Positions 44,553 to 56,452 of a stretch of 64,000 nucleotides of DNA are shown here, piece after piece. The notes under the pieces were generated by a model that searched no databases, was not told the DNA's origin, and saw only the letters and a program-made list of their open reading frames with translations. This stretch comes from Clonostachys chloroleuca. Lineage: Eukaryota; Ascomycota; Sordariomycetes; Hypocreales; Bionectriaceae. The first letter of the stretch is position 1; every line of letters begins with the position of its first letter. The translations under genes and the position numbers were made by a program. The DNA is taken from contig JBANAY010000004.1 of the NCBI GenBank assembly GCA_037952775.1, positions 12,276,001-12,340,000 of the forward strand, read 5' to 3'.

Positions 44553-47194
44553 ATGAATCTGATTATCGGCGCCGTGCTGGCTGCGGCCCTCGCACAGGCA
44601 TCCTCGCTCACGCCGCCCGTACTACCACTGATTGTCCGGAACCCGTACCTCAGCACATGGCTTCCGCATGCCCGTGAGGCACCATGGTCTCACTGGCCGA
44701 TGTTCTGGGCTGGGCACCATGTATGAGAGTTGTCCAACTGAGCCAACGGCCCAGTATTCGATTTTGATCAGTCCTTGTATTCTAATGATTTTGATGATAC
44801 AGATTGGATTCTCAGTCATGGTCTCCCTGCCGGACACCAACACCATTTATCCCTTACTAGGTCGACCTCAAGATTCGCTACCAGATTCTTCTCCCAAGTA
44901 AGCCGTAATGGGGAAGAGGTACTATTTAACCGATATTTTTCTTACTCCCGTTTCTAGCTTCACAGTGTCTGAGCCTTCTGACTATGAGGTATCTTTTGAC
45001 GCTGTAACTACAAATCTCACTTACACACTCCAGGCCAAGGAACCGCTGGCCAAGTCTACGAAGGTGACAATATCCTTCCTGTCTCCAATCACGCCCACAT
45101 CAACTCTGCGCCAATCCCTCCCCGCAGCCTACTTTACTATAGATATTCAGGGTAAAGGACCAGTCAATGTGTACACTGACGTGAACGGTGAGTGGGTGAG
45201 CGGCAACCGCGACAATACTATTATCTGGGAGTTGACTGATCTGCCCTCGGCAAAAACCAAATCACCATCTACGAAGTCTTGGAAAGTTAGGCGCGAAACT
45301 GAGCAACACTTTACCGAGACGAGTGATAAAGCAGAATGGGGAACTCTGTACTTCACCAGCCCTGACAACGCGTCCCATGAAGCGGGAACGTCTGCTATTC
45401 TGCGCAATAAGTTCGCCATGCATGGCGGTCTTTCGAACAAGACTGACAGCAACTTTCGCCGTATTATGGAAGAGGAACCCGTTTTCGCTTTTTCCTATGT
45501 TCTCGATTCTTCTTCCCCGTCCATCACCTTCTCCTTGGGCTTGGTTCAAGACCCTGTAGTTCAGTTTGCTGCCGCTCGTGGTCTGACGATGATGCGCCCC
45601 TTGTGGACCGGTTCTATTCCAGACGCAGATGATATGATCAGATACCACTACTCTGACTTTCCCACGGCAGCTTCGCTTGCCACGGCCTACTCAGAACAAC
45701 TTCGTCTCGATGCAGAGAGCTTAGATCTTGAAGGGTACGGGGATATTGCCGCCCTATCTGCCCGACAGGTCCTCGGGGCCACCTACTTTTCCGGAACTCT
45801 GTCAGATCCAATCCTTTTCCTCAAAGAGATCTCTTCGAATGGAAACTTTCAGACAGTGGATGTGATCTTCCCCTCGTTTCCTTTCTTCCTATACACAAAT
45901 CCTCAGTGGCTAATAAACCTCCTGGAGCCACTTCTCGAGCATCAGCTTAGCGGCCAGTATCCCAATAAGTACAGCATGCATGACTTGGGGGCTCATTTCC
46001 CCAATGCAACGGGCCATGCCGATGGGAAAGATGAATACATGCCCGTTGAAGAATGCGGCGACATGCTCATCATGGGGTTGGCCGTTGTCAATGCACTGAG
46101 GCATGAATCGAAGCAGACCTGGCTCATTGAATCTCACCAAATGACTGAGGCTGATCAACAGATTCTCTCATTGGAGTCCCCCCTTCATGGCCTCACTAGG
46201 CATGACTCAATCGACACGAAAAGATCTGATCTGGAAGCTGTTTCGGGAGAATCGGCTGCAAAAGCATGGGTGAAGCGCGCCTACCCAATGTGGAAGCAGT
46301 GGGCAGGTTACTTGATCCGCGAGTCTTTGATACCCCGAAATCAGCTATGCACTGATGATTTCGCTGGTTGGCTTGCCAATCAGACCAACCTGGCTCTGAA
46401 GGGCATTATTGGCATTAGGGCAATGAGCGAACTTTCGGATCTGGTCGGGGAAACGTACGATGCCAAGTACTACAAAAACATTTCAGACGTATACATTGAG
46501 AAGTGGCAGGAGTATGGCTTATCCCGAGACCGAACTCATGCAAAGCTTGCCTATACTTGGTATGGGTCATGGACGATGATCTACAACCTGTTCGCAGATG
46601 CGCTTCTGTGCTTCCATTTGCCATCAGGCCACGGCACAGACATTGATGATGCAGAGAGCAGGCAGAAGCATTTCATCCCCAATGATATTTACAAAAATCA
46701 GAGCAAATGGTACCTTTCCGTCCTGCAACGATACGGACTTCCACTCGACAGCAGGCACTTGTACACCAAGAGCGATTGGGAGTTCTTTGCCGGGGCCATC
46801 ACCAGCACCAAGACTCGCAAGGCGCTAGTGGAGAGCATCGCTCGATGGGTGAATGAGACCATCACAGGTATGTACACAATGATCAGGGGCACCTATAAGT
46901 GCTGGTATATAGGCGCATGGCTAATCAGATCCTACGTGTCAAGACCGGCCTTTCACAGACCTGTATGACACCGAGGGAGAGGGTGACTTTTCCCCAGTCA
47001 GATTCATGGCTCGGCCTGTAGTTGGAGGCCATTTCGCTCCCCTGGTCTTAAAGCATGCGTGCAGGGGGCAAGCCTCCAAGGGTCTGGACTTTCTCGACGC
47101 AGAAGACGACAAGCTGGTTGACGTGGCCGCGGCGCTGGCAGCGGATCTCGAGGAGGGTGTTCCGGTTTCAACGGATTATGGAATGGAGCTGTAA
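44553..47194 (+). CDS. gtaA: Secreted glutaminase, GtaA-like
   Basis: Four exons, 44553-44720, 44803-44897, 44958-46867 and 46944-47194, 807 aa. The start gives a signal peptide (MNLIIGAVLAAALAQASS) and then PLIVRNPYLSTWL, typical of the family. The splices restore SSPNFTVSEPSDYEVSFDA and NETITDRPFTDLYDTEGEGDF. Conserved blocks include SLPAAYFTIDIQGKGPVNVY, LSARQVLGATYFS, LEISS-type VFLKEISSNG, FPNATGHADGKDEYMPVEECGDML and GVIG-like KGIIGIRAMSEL. Fungal GtaA enzymes (DUF4965/DUF5127/DUF1793 architecture) are extracellular glutaminases that release ammonia from glutamine and feed nitrogen supply. The family assignment is firm. Activity on glutamine is inferred. Confidence 0.93.
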
Positions 47195-47746
47195 GACCAA
47201 CTGTCATGCCACTCAAGTTGCTGTAGAGCTAGCGAATCAGGGTCTGAATGCATGGACTACATCCAGACATCCAATCGATATGCATGTTATTAATTACTGG
47301 TGCCCATCTGTGAGAAGCCGCTGGAATTAGGTTAATTCGGGTAGCACCTGCAGTTGCAACGGCCTTACAGGATCCGCACCGTAGCTGTCGCTAGGTCAGA
47401 CGGTTGCCAGGCACAAACAGGCTAACAGCTGTGTGTAATCCTGCCCTTGTCGGCAGCAGCCGGGGAAGCTCCTCGGGTGTTAGGTAGGAAGGTACCCAGA
47501 TGTGGCGCTAGGCCGCCTCTCGCTAGGCAGGTCCCAGAGAAGGAAAGCCCCGCTTAATCATCGGTCGCCCTGGATCTCGCTCGAAACTGCACAGCCTCAT
47601 TTCGGCGCGTGCAAGCTTCAAATCTGGATTTTTTTCCCTTCTTCCATCCACCTTTGTCTCCAAAGCTGCACCATTGCCATCCTCAGCCCGTCTCCATCCC
47701 GGCTCCATCTCCCGCCCCTCAACCACTGGCAACCTGTGCAATAAAA
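47195..47746. promoter_or_regulatory. Upstream region of the RRM gene
   Basis: From about 47625 to 47720 it is strongly pyrimidine-rich, a likely leader. The rest holds TTAGGTAGGAAGGTACC-type motifs near 47480. No gene is seen. Confidence 0.45.
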
Positions 47747-49035
47747 ATGGCGACTACTGCGATGGACTACGAGACCGCCAACGGCGACCGCTACGAGGGT
47801 ACGTAACGATCATTGCACAAGGCTACGCGTTGGTGATTTCAAAGCCTACCAGCACACCCATCAACCAAATGTGTCAACCCTCCAAGGTCCCTGCCTGGGG
47901 TTTTCATAACGACTCTTGAACTCGATAGCACCCCCATGTTGTTGTTTTTTCCCCGAATCGAGGACAGATTGGTTGACCATGATTTTTTTGTCCAGACGAG
48001 GCTCCCCGGTACGACCGCGACAACCGAAGTGCCTCTCCTCGTCCTCCTCGTGACGATAATGATGAGCCTCGCCGCCGCTCTGCTTCCCCCGGCGGCCACC
48101 ATGACAGGTTTGTCAACCCAAGAATTGCAAACGCTATCTTTATATGACTGACTGTTCCAATGAATAGCGCAAAGGGTGGCTCTGGCCCTAAGGACGACGA
48201 TGATGATGGTGCCGTGAACCCAGGCTCCAACCTCTTCGTCACTGGCATCAACCCCAACCTTTCCGAGAGCGAGATCTCCAAGATGTTCGAGAAGTACGGA
48301 GAGGTCGAGAAGTGCCAGATCATGCGCGATCCCCATACCAAGGAGTCCCGAGGTTTCGGATTCGTCAAAATGGTAACATCTGACCAAGCTGAGGCTGCTA
48401 AGGAGGGACTTCAAGGCGAGACGATTGATGGCCGCACTTTGAGCATCGAAAAGGCACGCCGTGCTCGCCCACGCACCCCAACTCCCGGCAAGTATTTCGG
48501 ACCACCAAAGCGAGGTATGTTAGGTATTCTGTTCATCTCTCTTCTCTCCTTCTAACGTATCTTAGACCCCCGCCCTCGCCACGATGACCGCCGTCGCGGT
48601 GGTGGTGGTGGTGGTGGCTACGGTCGCGACGACCCTTACCGCTACCGTGGCTATGACCGCAACTACGAGCGCGGTGGCTACCGACGCAACGATGACCGCG
48701 GCTACGAACGTGGCTACGACAGAGGCTACCGTGAAGAGCGCCGCTACGAAGACCGTGACTACGACCGTAGTAGCTACGACCGCAGAGATCGCGATGATGG
48801 GTACTATGGCCGTGAGCGTTATGGTCGTGGTGAGGGTCGTGGTGAAGGCCGTGGTGAAGGTCGCACTGAAGGCCGTGAAGATCGTGATCGCTACGGCGGT
48901 GCTCGTAGCGGCCCCAGCGGTCCCAGCGGCGGCGGCTACGATCGCGAGCGTTACGATCGCGACGCACCTCGATCCCGAGACCCCCCTGCCAGCGGTGCAG
49001 GCTACGGCGAGTCAGCCGGAGGTTCGGGCTACTGA
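47747..49035 (+). CDS. RRM protein with RGG/RY-rich tail (Tra2/SR-like splicing factor)
   Basis: Four exons, 47747-47798, 47996-48107, 48168-48514 and 48566-49035, 326 aa; all frames close. One RRM lies at about 77-155, with RNP2 LFVTGI (77-82) and RNP1 RGFGFVKM (116-123). It is preceded by an Arg/Ser/Pro-rich stretch with RSASP motifs and followed by a long tail rich in Gly, Arg, Tyr and Asp, including GRGEGRGEGRTEGRE. A short RS-like N terminus, one RRM and an RGG/RGY tail match transformer-2/SR-related splicing factors of fungi. It probably binds pre-mRNA in the nucleus, with the tail as a site for arginine methylation and phase separation. The exact orthologue is not certain. Confidence 0.88.
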
Positions 49036-50567
49036 GTGTTCTGCGACCGATGTTCCCGCTAATATTCTCAGGCCCTGCTTGATCGTTGGTTGCGTCACAA
49101 ACCTCACGTCCTACTCGATAACACATGGTGATCGAATTTCGGCCTGTATTTTGCTGCCTTCAGTTGTCGTTTACGTTCCCGATTTGCAGTCCATTATACT
49201 TTCGTTTCATCTACAAGATTCCATGGACCGTCGCAAATCTTTTGAACGGTATCTGCTCATTCGGAGTTTCATGCGATCGTTTCGGTTAGGAAGGGAAACA
49301 AAATAGGGTATCCGGCCTTCGCCGCAAGTTTTTTCTTTATTGGTCCATCTGTCACGACAGGGTTGCTTCATGGCCACAAGCTTAGCAACCTCCGGAGATC
49401 TTGGCAGAATCAAGAGATTTGATCACGTTCGTCATAACATGCACACCTACCTATATGCCCTCGCTTCTAATGGGCTTCGCCATTCTCGGCAAACCCCAGC
49501 AATGGGTTTCTTGACGCTCATCCAATCCATGAGTCACGCCAATCGGTCTGAGATTCGTTTTCTTTTTCACAACCTCTTATGTAATATTGTCGCCAGAAGA
49601 TCGGAACGGGCAGGAGATTTCGTCGCGTTGGAACCGGGGAATTCATGTCGCCGGCGACTCTTGCCATCTTATTAATGCCGACCGCCTTGCCCAGTACGCC
49701 TTGATTAATTATTTCTTCGCCTTCTCTTTGCGACTTTCGACATGTCTGTAATTGTGCCGCCATGCGCTCACCATTAAATTTAATCGCCGTAAACTCCAAG
49801 TGCCGGCTACAGCCTGTCAGCCGCTCTCCAACCGCAGCTCACTTGATGGCACAGATCTGCCCCGAAAGGTAATTGACATTGCCATGATTGGCCGACCCTG
49901 GATACTCTGATAGGTTTCGATTATCAACACAATGACCATCAGGCAGGTTAATCGACCACATGACGTGGCATGGTGGGTGGCTCGTGTCTGGGCAAACAAA
50001 AAGTGAGGCTGCAGAACAAAGACACCACATCCAGCCACGGGCCCTCCCAACCTTATTCGAAAAAATCTCAATGCCACACTAATAACTCATTGCAGGCACA
50101 TTCTCACTTTGGCTTTACTAATGTGTCAGGTGATAGAGAATCCAGCCTTCTACGAAGTACCGAAACCCCCCCCCCCCCCCCTTTCACTACCCTTCTGGTA
50201 AGCGGCGCTTCACTCCAAGCTATTGACAAGGTCAAGCTCATTGGGATTTGAGACCCTTTGTCCCACCCTTCCCCTCATTTCGAAGACGATGACTTGCCAG
50301 TGAAGCAGTAGAAGGAAGGTCTTGAATCCAGCAGAGTGGTCGGCCATTGCTCCGTTACCAGCATCATCACGAGATCATACGCAGCTCAGATCAGTTTCTC
50401 ATGTTTCCCGGCACTCTTTGCATCTTTTGGAAGATTTATTGATATCCATATCATCGCTCAACCATGCCAACGTATTCTACCTAGACACCTTGTCTTATAT
50501 AGTGTCGTACAAACATCATAATATAAATTTTTTCGTCCAATCATGCAAGACCAATATTAGTTTGTAT
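49036..50567. other. Convergent 3' region, RRM gene / SEC39
   Basis: 1.5 kb with a 16-bp poly-C run at 50166-50181. Open frames have no coding features. Confidence 0.5.
50166..50181 (+). repeat. Poly-C homopolymer, 16 bp
   Basis: Uninterrupted run of C, the longest homopolymer in the window. Likely to vary in length and to be error-prone in sequencing. Confidence 0.9.
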
Positions 50568-53398
50568 TCAATTAGATTGGCGGTTGACGTTGGCGCCAAT
50601 CAACCATCCCACGCCAGAGACCAAGGTTCCCGTGGCTGCTTCGCGCAGCTGGTCGCGCTTTCTGGCTCGAGGCTCATTCTGTGAGTCGCCCGGTGTGTCC
50701 AATGACGCCGCCGACTGATGGTCCCCGCCGCCGCCGCTCGCAAAGTCTCGCAGACTCGAGAGGGACGTCAGATTCCTCGACGCCACTCTCGCTGTCGCCC
50801 GCGACAGATCAAACAGCGACATTGGTGCCTCCTCTTGCTGCCGGGCAGTCGACGAGGCAGTAATGTTCCGAGCGGGGTATGCCTGGTTGGTCGGCTCGTC
50901 AAACGCCCCGGGGATGCCTCGCAAATCGCCCGTCTCGTCCCATGCGGCCTCCTTGGCAGCTTCATCCGAGATGGCTGCGTCCAGCTGTGCTTCGCACTTT
51001 CGGAAGCTCTCGAGGATGGTCTGGAGCTCGGATGGCGGGGCAACCCGCAGCGCCATCGCCAGGCACTCGAGCCGCTGCTCGAGGTGGCGGATCTTCAGAT
51101 TCCCGCTGGCAGTCCCCAGGTGGGTGGGTTGTTGGGACCTTGAGGTGCGGATGTACTGCCCAGCCTGGAGGGCGACGTTCCACGACCATGTATCGTTGCG
51201 AGATGGCTTAGCCGAATCGCCGAGTCTGCTCACCACATAGGAGTATGCAGTCTCAAAGTCGTCCTCTTTCAGCGCAGCGGATATACACATGGCAACTATC
51301 CGCTTCTCTACAACGAAGAGCTCGCCTTCCAAGTCCCCCACGGGATTAGGTATCTTCCCAGGTCGTTTCTGGATGAGGAAGCTGGCCGTGATCATGTTGG
51401 TTCCAATCTCCAAGAACTCCTGAAGACGGGTATAGGCTCCCTTATTCTGCTCCAGGACCTTGTCGAGGATAGAAACGGGGTCGGAGTGGACCCTGAGGAC
51501 AACAGGGCTGAAGGGTTCACCCTGTTTCAGGACGAGCCGGTAGCTGCTAAGTGCGTGGGCTGCGCTCAGTAAAGCCTCGATTTGCTTTGTAGATTCTAAT
51601 GTTCGAGGAACCAAGAGCGGCAGTGCATGGATTCTGTGCTCTCGTTAGCAAAGGTCCCATCAGTGACCTTGTTGTTTGGTGTTGATCACGTACATATCAT
51701 TACACTTTTTCAACCCACCCCTCGTCCGGTTCGGGTTGGATGCATTATCAAAGGCATCCAAAGCAGCGTGATACACGGCATCCTGAACAACGGTGTCCGG
51801 TAAAGGCCTTACACTCGTATCTTCGTAGATGGACTTAGCCAACGAGTAACCTAGAGGGAAATGAGCAAGCGGGTCGTTCCAGTTACTTAGAGGTTAAACT
51901 TACACATGCTAGACAGCATGGCCTTGAGAAGCTCTGTCTCGACATCACTCTCTGACACCAATCCAAATATGCCGAGCCTTGCATCGCCCGAGACAGCATT
52001 CGGGTTCCCCCAGTTATGGAGCCACAAAATCTCCCGTCGGGCCCTTATCCAGTACTCATCACTACTCCTTGACGCTTGGTTCAAAACGAGGCGTACCAGT
52101 TTCACAAGTTCACCCTTCTGCTCTCGCGCGTCTCTCAATAGAACCATCTCCCCTGCCCTTTTAACTGAGTAGGGGATTCCTAACCTTGTCATTACACTAG
52201 CACTCAAGATAAGACCCTGGAGGAAGTTCATTGACGATACGCTCGGCGCTGTCAACGGGTTTGAGGACTGCAGAAGGTCATTTCTCATATGAGTGGCAGA
52301 AACCTTTGTGCCCGCTGGATTCGATATGCTGAACGCTGGGAGGGCAGGTAGATGCTCCAATGATGCGTGGAACGAAGGAAGTTGATCCTGGCCGAAAAGA
52401 AGCCAAGCTCGACTGACGATACGATAGGCCCCGGTCAGAGCATCCATTGACGGCTCAGGTATCAGGTATGCTGAAGCTAAAGCGGCTCTAATGTACGTCT
52501 CCGAAAGGTAGTCGAGCTGTTGCTGGCGCAGAAACACGCCTGCAGCATCGCCCAGGTCAGCATCAGAGGGCCCATCCCATTCCTCAATGGCATCTACTGT
52601 TACCTTCCACGATTTGGAGGCGTGAAGCACGAGCCAGTCGAGAACATATTGCCACCCCTGACATGAGACGCCATTCTTGCCCTCATAGGACTCATTGCTA
52701 GATCCTAAATTCCATCGAGAATCGTTGTATAGCCAGGGCCCTGCTAATCCTCGTAAATCTCGTCCAATATTGTTAACATCCCCCTCTATTTGGTCTGTCC
52801 GTGAAAGAAGGTACTCCATAGCAGGGAGGTCGGGTAGGCTCTGAAACTCGCGAAGCGAATGCTGGGCCGTGTTCTGGGAGTAATAATCAAAGTTCCGCCT
52901 GATAAGTGGGAGAATGGTGGAAGCCACCCATGTACGTATTGCTGGTGACTGGTCGAGGAAGGGCACGAGAAGGTCCGGGACCAAGCTAAGCATGCCAGCA
53001 TCCTCGTCCATTTTATATGCTCTTTGGAAGAGAAACTGGGAGAGAACATCGTCGGGTTCGGGCCCTAGGGCATCGGCAGACGTCAATTGTAACAGATGAA
53101 GCTTCCTAGCCTTCTTCGACGCTTGACTGTCCGTCAACTGGCCAAGAGGCGAGAAGTCCAGACCAGCGTCGTCTGATTCTTGAGGGATTTCATCTTGGGA
53201 GATCTCGCGCACAAATTCGGCATATTTTGAAGGGTGGGTGGTCTCGGGGACATAGGTCAGGAGTATTCGGAGGAGGAGTACATTTCGAAGAATCTCGCGA
53301 TGCTGAGCTGCGAGCGCCCGAAGGCTATCGATGTCGCTGTTGGTCGCAAAAAAAACGGCCAAAAGAACGACTCGGGCCGGTTGGGGCGCAGAGCCCAT
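50568..53398 (-). CDS. SEC39: Sec39, Dsl1 tethering complex subunit
   Basis: Three exons, 53398-51904, 51850-51694 and 51633-50568, 905 aa. ATG 53398 is the first in frame. The splices rebuild AMLSSMCYSLAKSIYEDTS and KKCNDIIHALPLLVPRTLE. The chain is almost wholly alpha-helical with no membrane segment. It begins with VVLLAVFFATNSDIDSLRALAAQH, matching the Sec39 family start (LLA.....SDI..L..L...H), and contains the block WLVLHASKSWKVTVDAIEEWDGP. Sec39 joins Dsl1 and Tip20 to tether COPI vesicles to the ER in retrograde Golgi-to-ER traffic. The C-terminal 100 residues are Ser/Gly-rich. Confidence 0.9.
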
Positions 53399-54073
53399 GA
53401 TGATTGGTTCAACAGTGCAGTAGGAAGGTTGTAATTTCGAGTACTTGTCGTATGGCTGGTCTCGCAAGATGGTGGAGGTTATGCGCTCTCGTCGGTGGTG
53501 GGAGGACAGCTTCCAAAGGGAGCTTGTAAGGGACCCCAAACTTCAACCCCTTCTTATCAGACTCGAAGCCTTGAGCAGAAATCTATTAAAGAGCGATGCA
53601 CTCGAGCTGAACTTGCTCTTGTACGTGAAGCGAGCGTATCACACGCAGTCGTCGCAATAAATGCCAACTTGCAATGCCATTAATTATCCACTGACGTATC
53701 CATATCGGCTAGCTCTTGCTTGGCAAGTTGGGCTGCTGGTGGGATGGCTCCTTACGTAAGGCATAATTATGCATCTAATGGTGCATTTTAGAACCAACGA
53801 ACAGGCCCTATAAGTCTTAAACGAGGGATTACCTAACTAACTACGGTACTTGATCCTAAGTGCAAACAAAACACAAAGACGAGTACCTCAGCATAAGATC
53901 TCGGCTTTGTCTACCCCGTTTGCTACATTTTGTCTTTTGTGCCAATCAGAGCACCCCGTATGTAAGCAACTGAGGCTTTGGACTATCTCTCAATTGAGGA
54001 CGTGAGTGCGACAACTGCTCAACCAAAGCGCCCCTCGGTCTAAGCTTCTCGGCCCGCAAACAATCACATCATC
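53399..54073. promoter_or_regulatory. Bidirectional promoter region, SEC39 / NDUFS5-like
   Basis: Divergent upstream region of two genes. It contains CTTACGTAAG-like (53752-53760) and TACCTAACTAACTA motifs (around 53831). No factor can be assigned. Confidence 0.45.
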
Positions 54074-54643
54074 ATGTCGTCGGGATATGGAATGAACGGC
54101 GGTGAGTCTCTGCTAAGCTCCAGGCTGATCCGAACAGCCATTGGGCCCCGGCGTCCCGGCCACCGGCATCAGACCTCAACGCGAAGTCGGCTAACCTCAG
54201 TTTGATATCTCCAGGCGTTGGCCGCTGCTTTCCCTTCTGGCAGGAGGTCCTTGCCTGCTACGTCGTTAACGCATCCGCCGAGGATAACGCTGGGAAGAAG
54301 AAGTGCTCCCCGGTTCTGGAGGACTACTACGAGTGTCTGCATCACAAGAAAGAGGTCGGTGCCATCTGCCGAAACGACCCGCACCGGCGAGCGTGATATC
54401 TGAATACAATCAGACCCCACTCCTTTGTCTGAGGAGGAGATGATACACCGCGGGTTGTTGGAGTAATTGGACGAGGGCTAACTTGGAATACAGCATGCCC
54501 GAGCGCTCGCGATTCAAGCTGCGTACAACAAACAGCGTAACGCCGCACCACGAGAAGATGCCCCCACAGCCAAGCAAATAAGGAACTTGGGCCTGCTAGG
54601 AAAGGATGAGGATACCAAGACGGTTTTGGGAGACGCAGCCTAA
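54074..54643 (+). CDS. NDUFS5: Mitochondrial complex I 15 kDa subunit, NDUFS5-like
   Basis: Three exons, 54074-54101, 54215-54354 and 54494-54643, 105 aa. Exon 1 codes only nine residues plus a split Gly (MSSGYGMNGG). The last splice uses a GTCGGT donor and gives HHKKEHARALAIQAAY. The protein has a twin Cx9C (CHCH) motif: CFPFWQEVLAC and CSPVLEDYYEC. Such proteins enter the intermembrane space through Mia40. The tail APREDAPTAKQIRNLGLLGKDEDT matches fungal 15-kDa NADH:ubiquinone oxidoreductase subunits. It is an accessory subunit on the intermembrane face of complex I. Confidence 0.9.
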
Positions 54644-56452
54644 GTGTGGTGGGCAGGTTTGGAATGTATGATACGAAGTTGGACGGATAAAAACAGCGTG
54701 CCAAGACTTCCACAAGATATAGGAATAGAGTGTGGTTCCTTTGCATAATCATTCCCGTCCGTCTCTCGAGAATTCAGCTCTGCACATTCTTAGCTTGGCA
54801 CCTCCTTATGATCTTACAGAGGCATGGAGATCCGCATGTCCTGCTAATTCTAGAATGGGCAGCGAGCGGGCATTTGAAGCTACGATCTAGCAGGAAACTA
54901 AAAGGCAGTTGTCCACTTGTCCTAGTCAAATATATATTCTATAGGTCCGGACGTAACAGGCCCGTTTCCTCTTTGTATGTCACTCTATTTGTGTCGGGGT
55001 GCGGCTATTTCAGAATGCTAACTACCCTAGGCGTCCGATCGTCGAAGACAGGGCTGTATTTACATAAAGATACAGCAGATTGTGTGATACATGAGCTCTT
55101 TGACATGGGTCACTCCATCTCAAATTCAATTTTGGGATTCAAACAGGTACTCTCCATGGAGGGTGCGTTCTATATTGGTTAATAGTACCATAGGTTTCAT
55201 ACAGTCGAGATATCTGATCGCTGCTACAGAAAGTGACTCAAGCCTTAGCTTAGAGCCTGGGGCAGCAACAACTATTGGCTAACAGTTATGATAGAAAGTA
55301 GCTGCCATAGTTGCTTAGGCGTATTGGTGGTTTGAAGTTTCTAACGGGGCAGTCAAGATCGTGCTCCTGGTCACTATCCTCTTCACAGGTCCATATTGAG
55401 GAGTAGAAGACCAGTCCAACTACACAAAACCCTTCAGCACTAGGTCGAACTAGTACTCCCTCTGAGAATTATAGGATACAGGGCAGTCTCTTGCATCTAA
55501 AGTTCCGTGATATCTTTCTACGCAACCCTGTGCCGCTCGAAAGCTAAATTCTTTGTGTGTGCATGGACACAACTATTCAAACCATGATCATTCACGAGGA
55601 TGTTGAGTGATTGAGCAGCAAGAGGATAGCAAGTGAGGCCTCTAGGGTGAAGCCACTACATATCAAAATTTAATGTGCGTGCAAATGTAGATATTCAAGT
55701 AATTCCAAACAGTTATTCTTTTCGCTCGTGCATTAACACAGGCATGAATACCAGCTGCGATTAAGCCTATGTGGCGTTCGCTCATGTCAGGGTTTCATAT
55801 CCGGTGATACCAAGCTGCAGGAGAGGCGAAAGCTGGCGGCAGTTGGACCATTCAGGGTTCACACACGGTAACCAGCCGATAGAAAGGCCATACAGCAAGC
55901 CTCCTGTATCCCGCCACCTCTCACGGCTCCAAGTATATGAGCCAGTAACTTCCACTTGCTTGAGTGAGCTGCGAGGCCCTCAGCGCGGCTTGTTTGCTAC
56001 TCTACTGCTACTGACAAGATGCAGAGCGTGCACAGTTGTTTGTCGGGGCCTGATGGAGGGAGGCAGCGGGTGAATGATTTCACGTGCACCTGTTCGCCCA
56101 CAAACGTTCTACCGAGTTCTCACTTTCGTCTCAGCTCAGGACACGGTGAGAGTCTGGAGCCATCGGCTTTCCCTAACGACCTCCCCTACACGCTGACATG
56201 TCACAGGTGCACACAGGTAATTGACAACTGAGACCAACGAGATATTTCGGGCTCGAAGAGAAGGAACGCTTAAGCTCGACGAGAGCGTTAAGAGCCTCGC
56301 GCAAAGGAGATACGTTCGTTTCTTCTGCAGCCCAGTTTGCCAAAAGGAAGGAGCAACGCCGTGAGTCAGAGAGAAAGGTCGAAGGTCAGAGAGAGATCTC
56401 AGCAACTTTTGACTTCCTCTTCGTCCATCTCCAGCTCATTCATGCGACAACC
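54644..56452. other. Intergenic region, NDUFS5-like / unknown gene
   Basis: 1.8 kb, AT-richer around 55270-55760, with no gene, splice-consistent frame or clear repeat. The ORF-like stretch at 54730-55182 has no coding features. Confidence 0.5.

Noticed and set aside
48584..49306. 240-codon frame rich in Val, Ala and Thr, and an antisense His/Arg-rich frame at 48533-49126
   Set aside because: Both are shadows of the Gly/Arg/Tyr-rich tail of the RRM gene.
54730..55182. 150-codon plus-strand frame after the NDUFS5-like gene
   Set aside because: Hydrophobic but random-looking, no domain, and it starts inside the probable 3' UTR.
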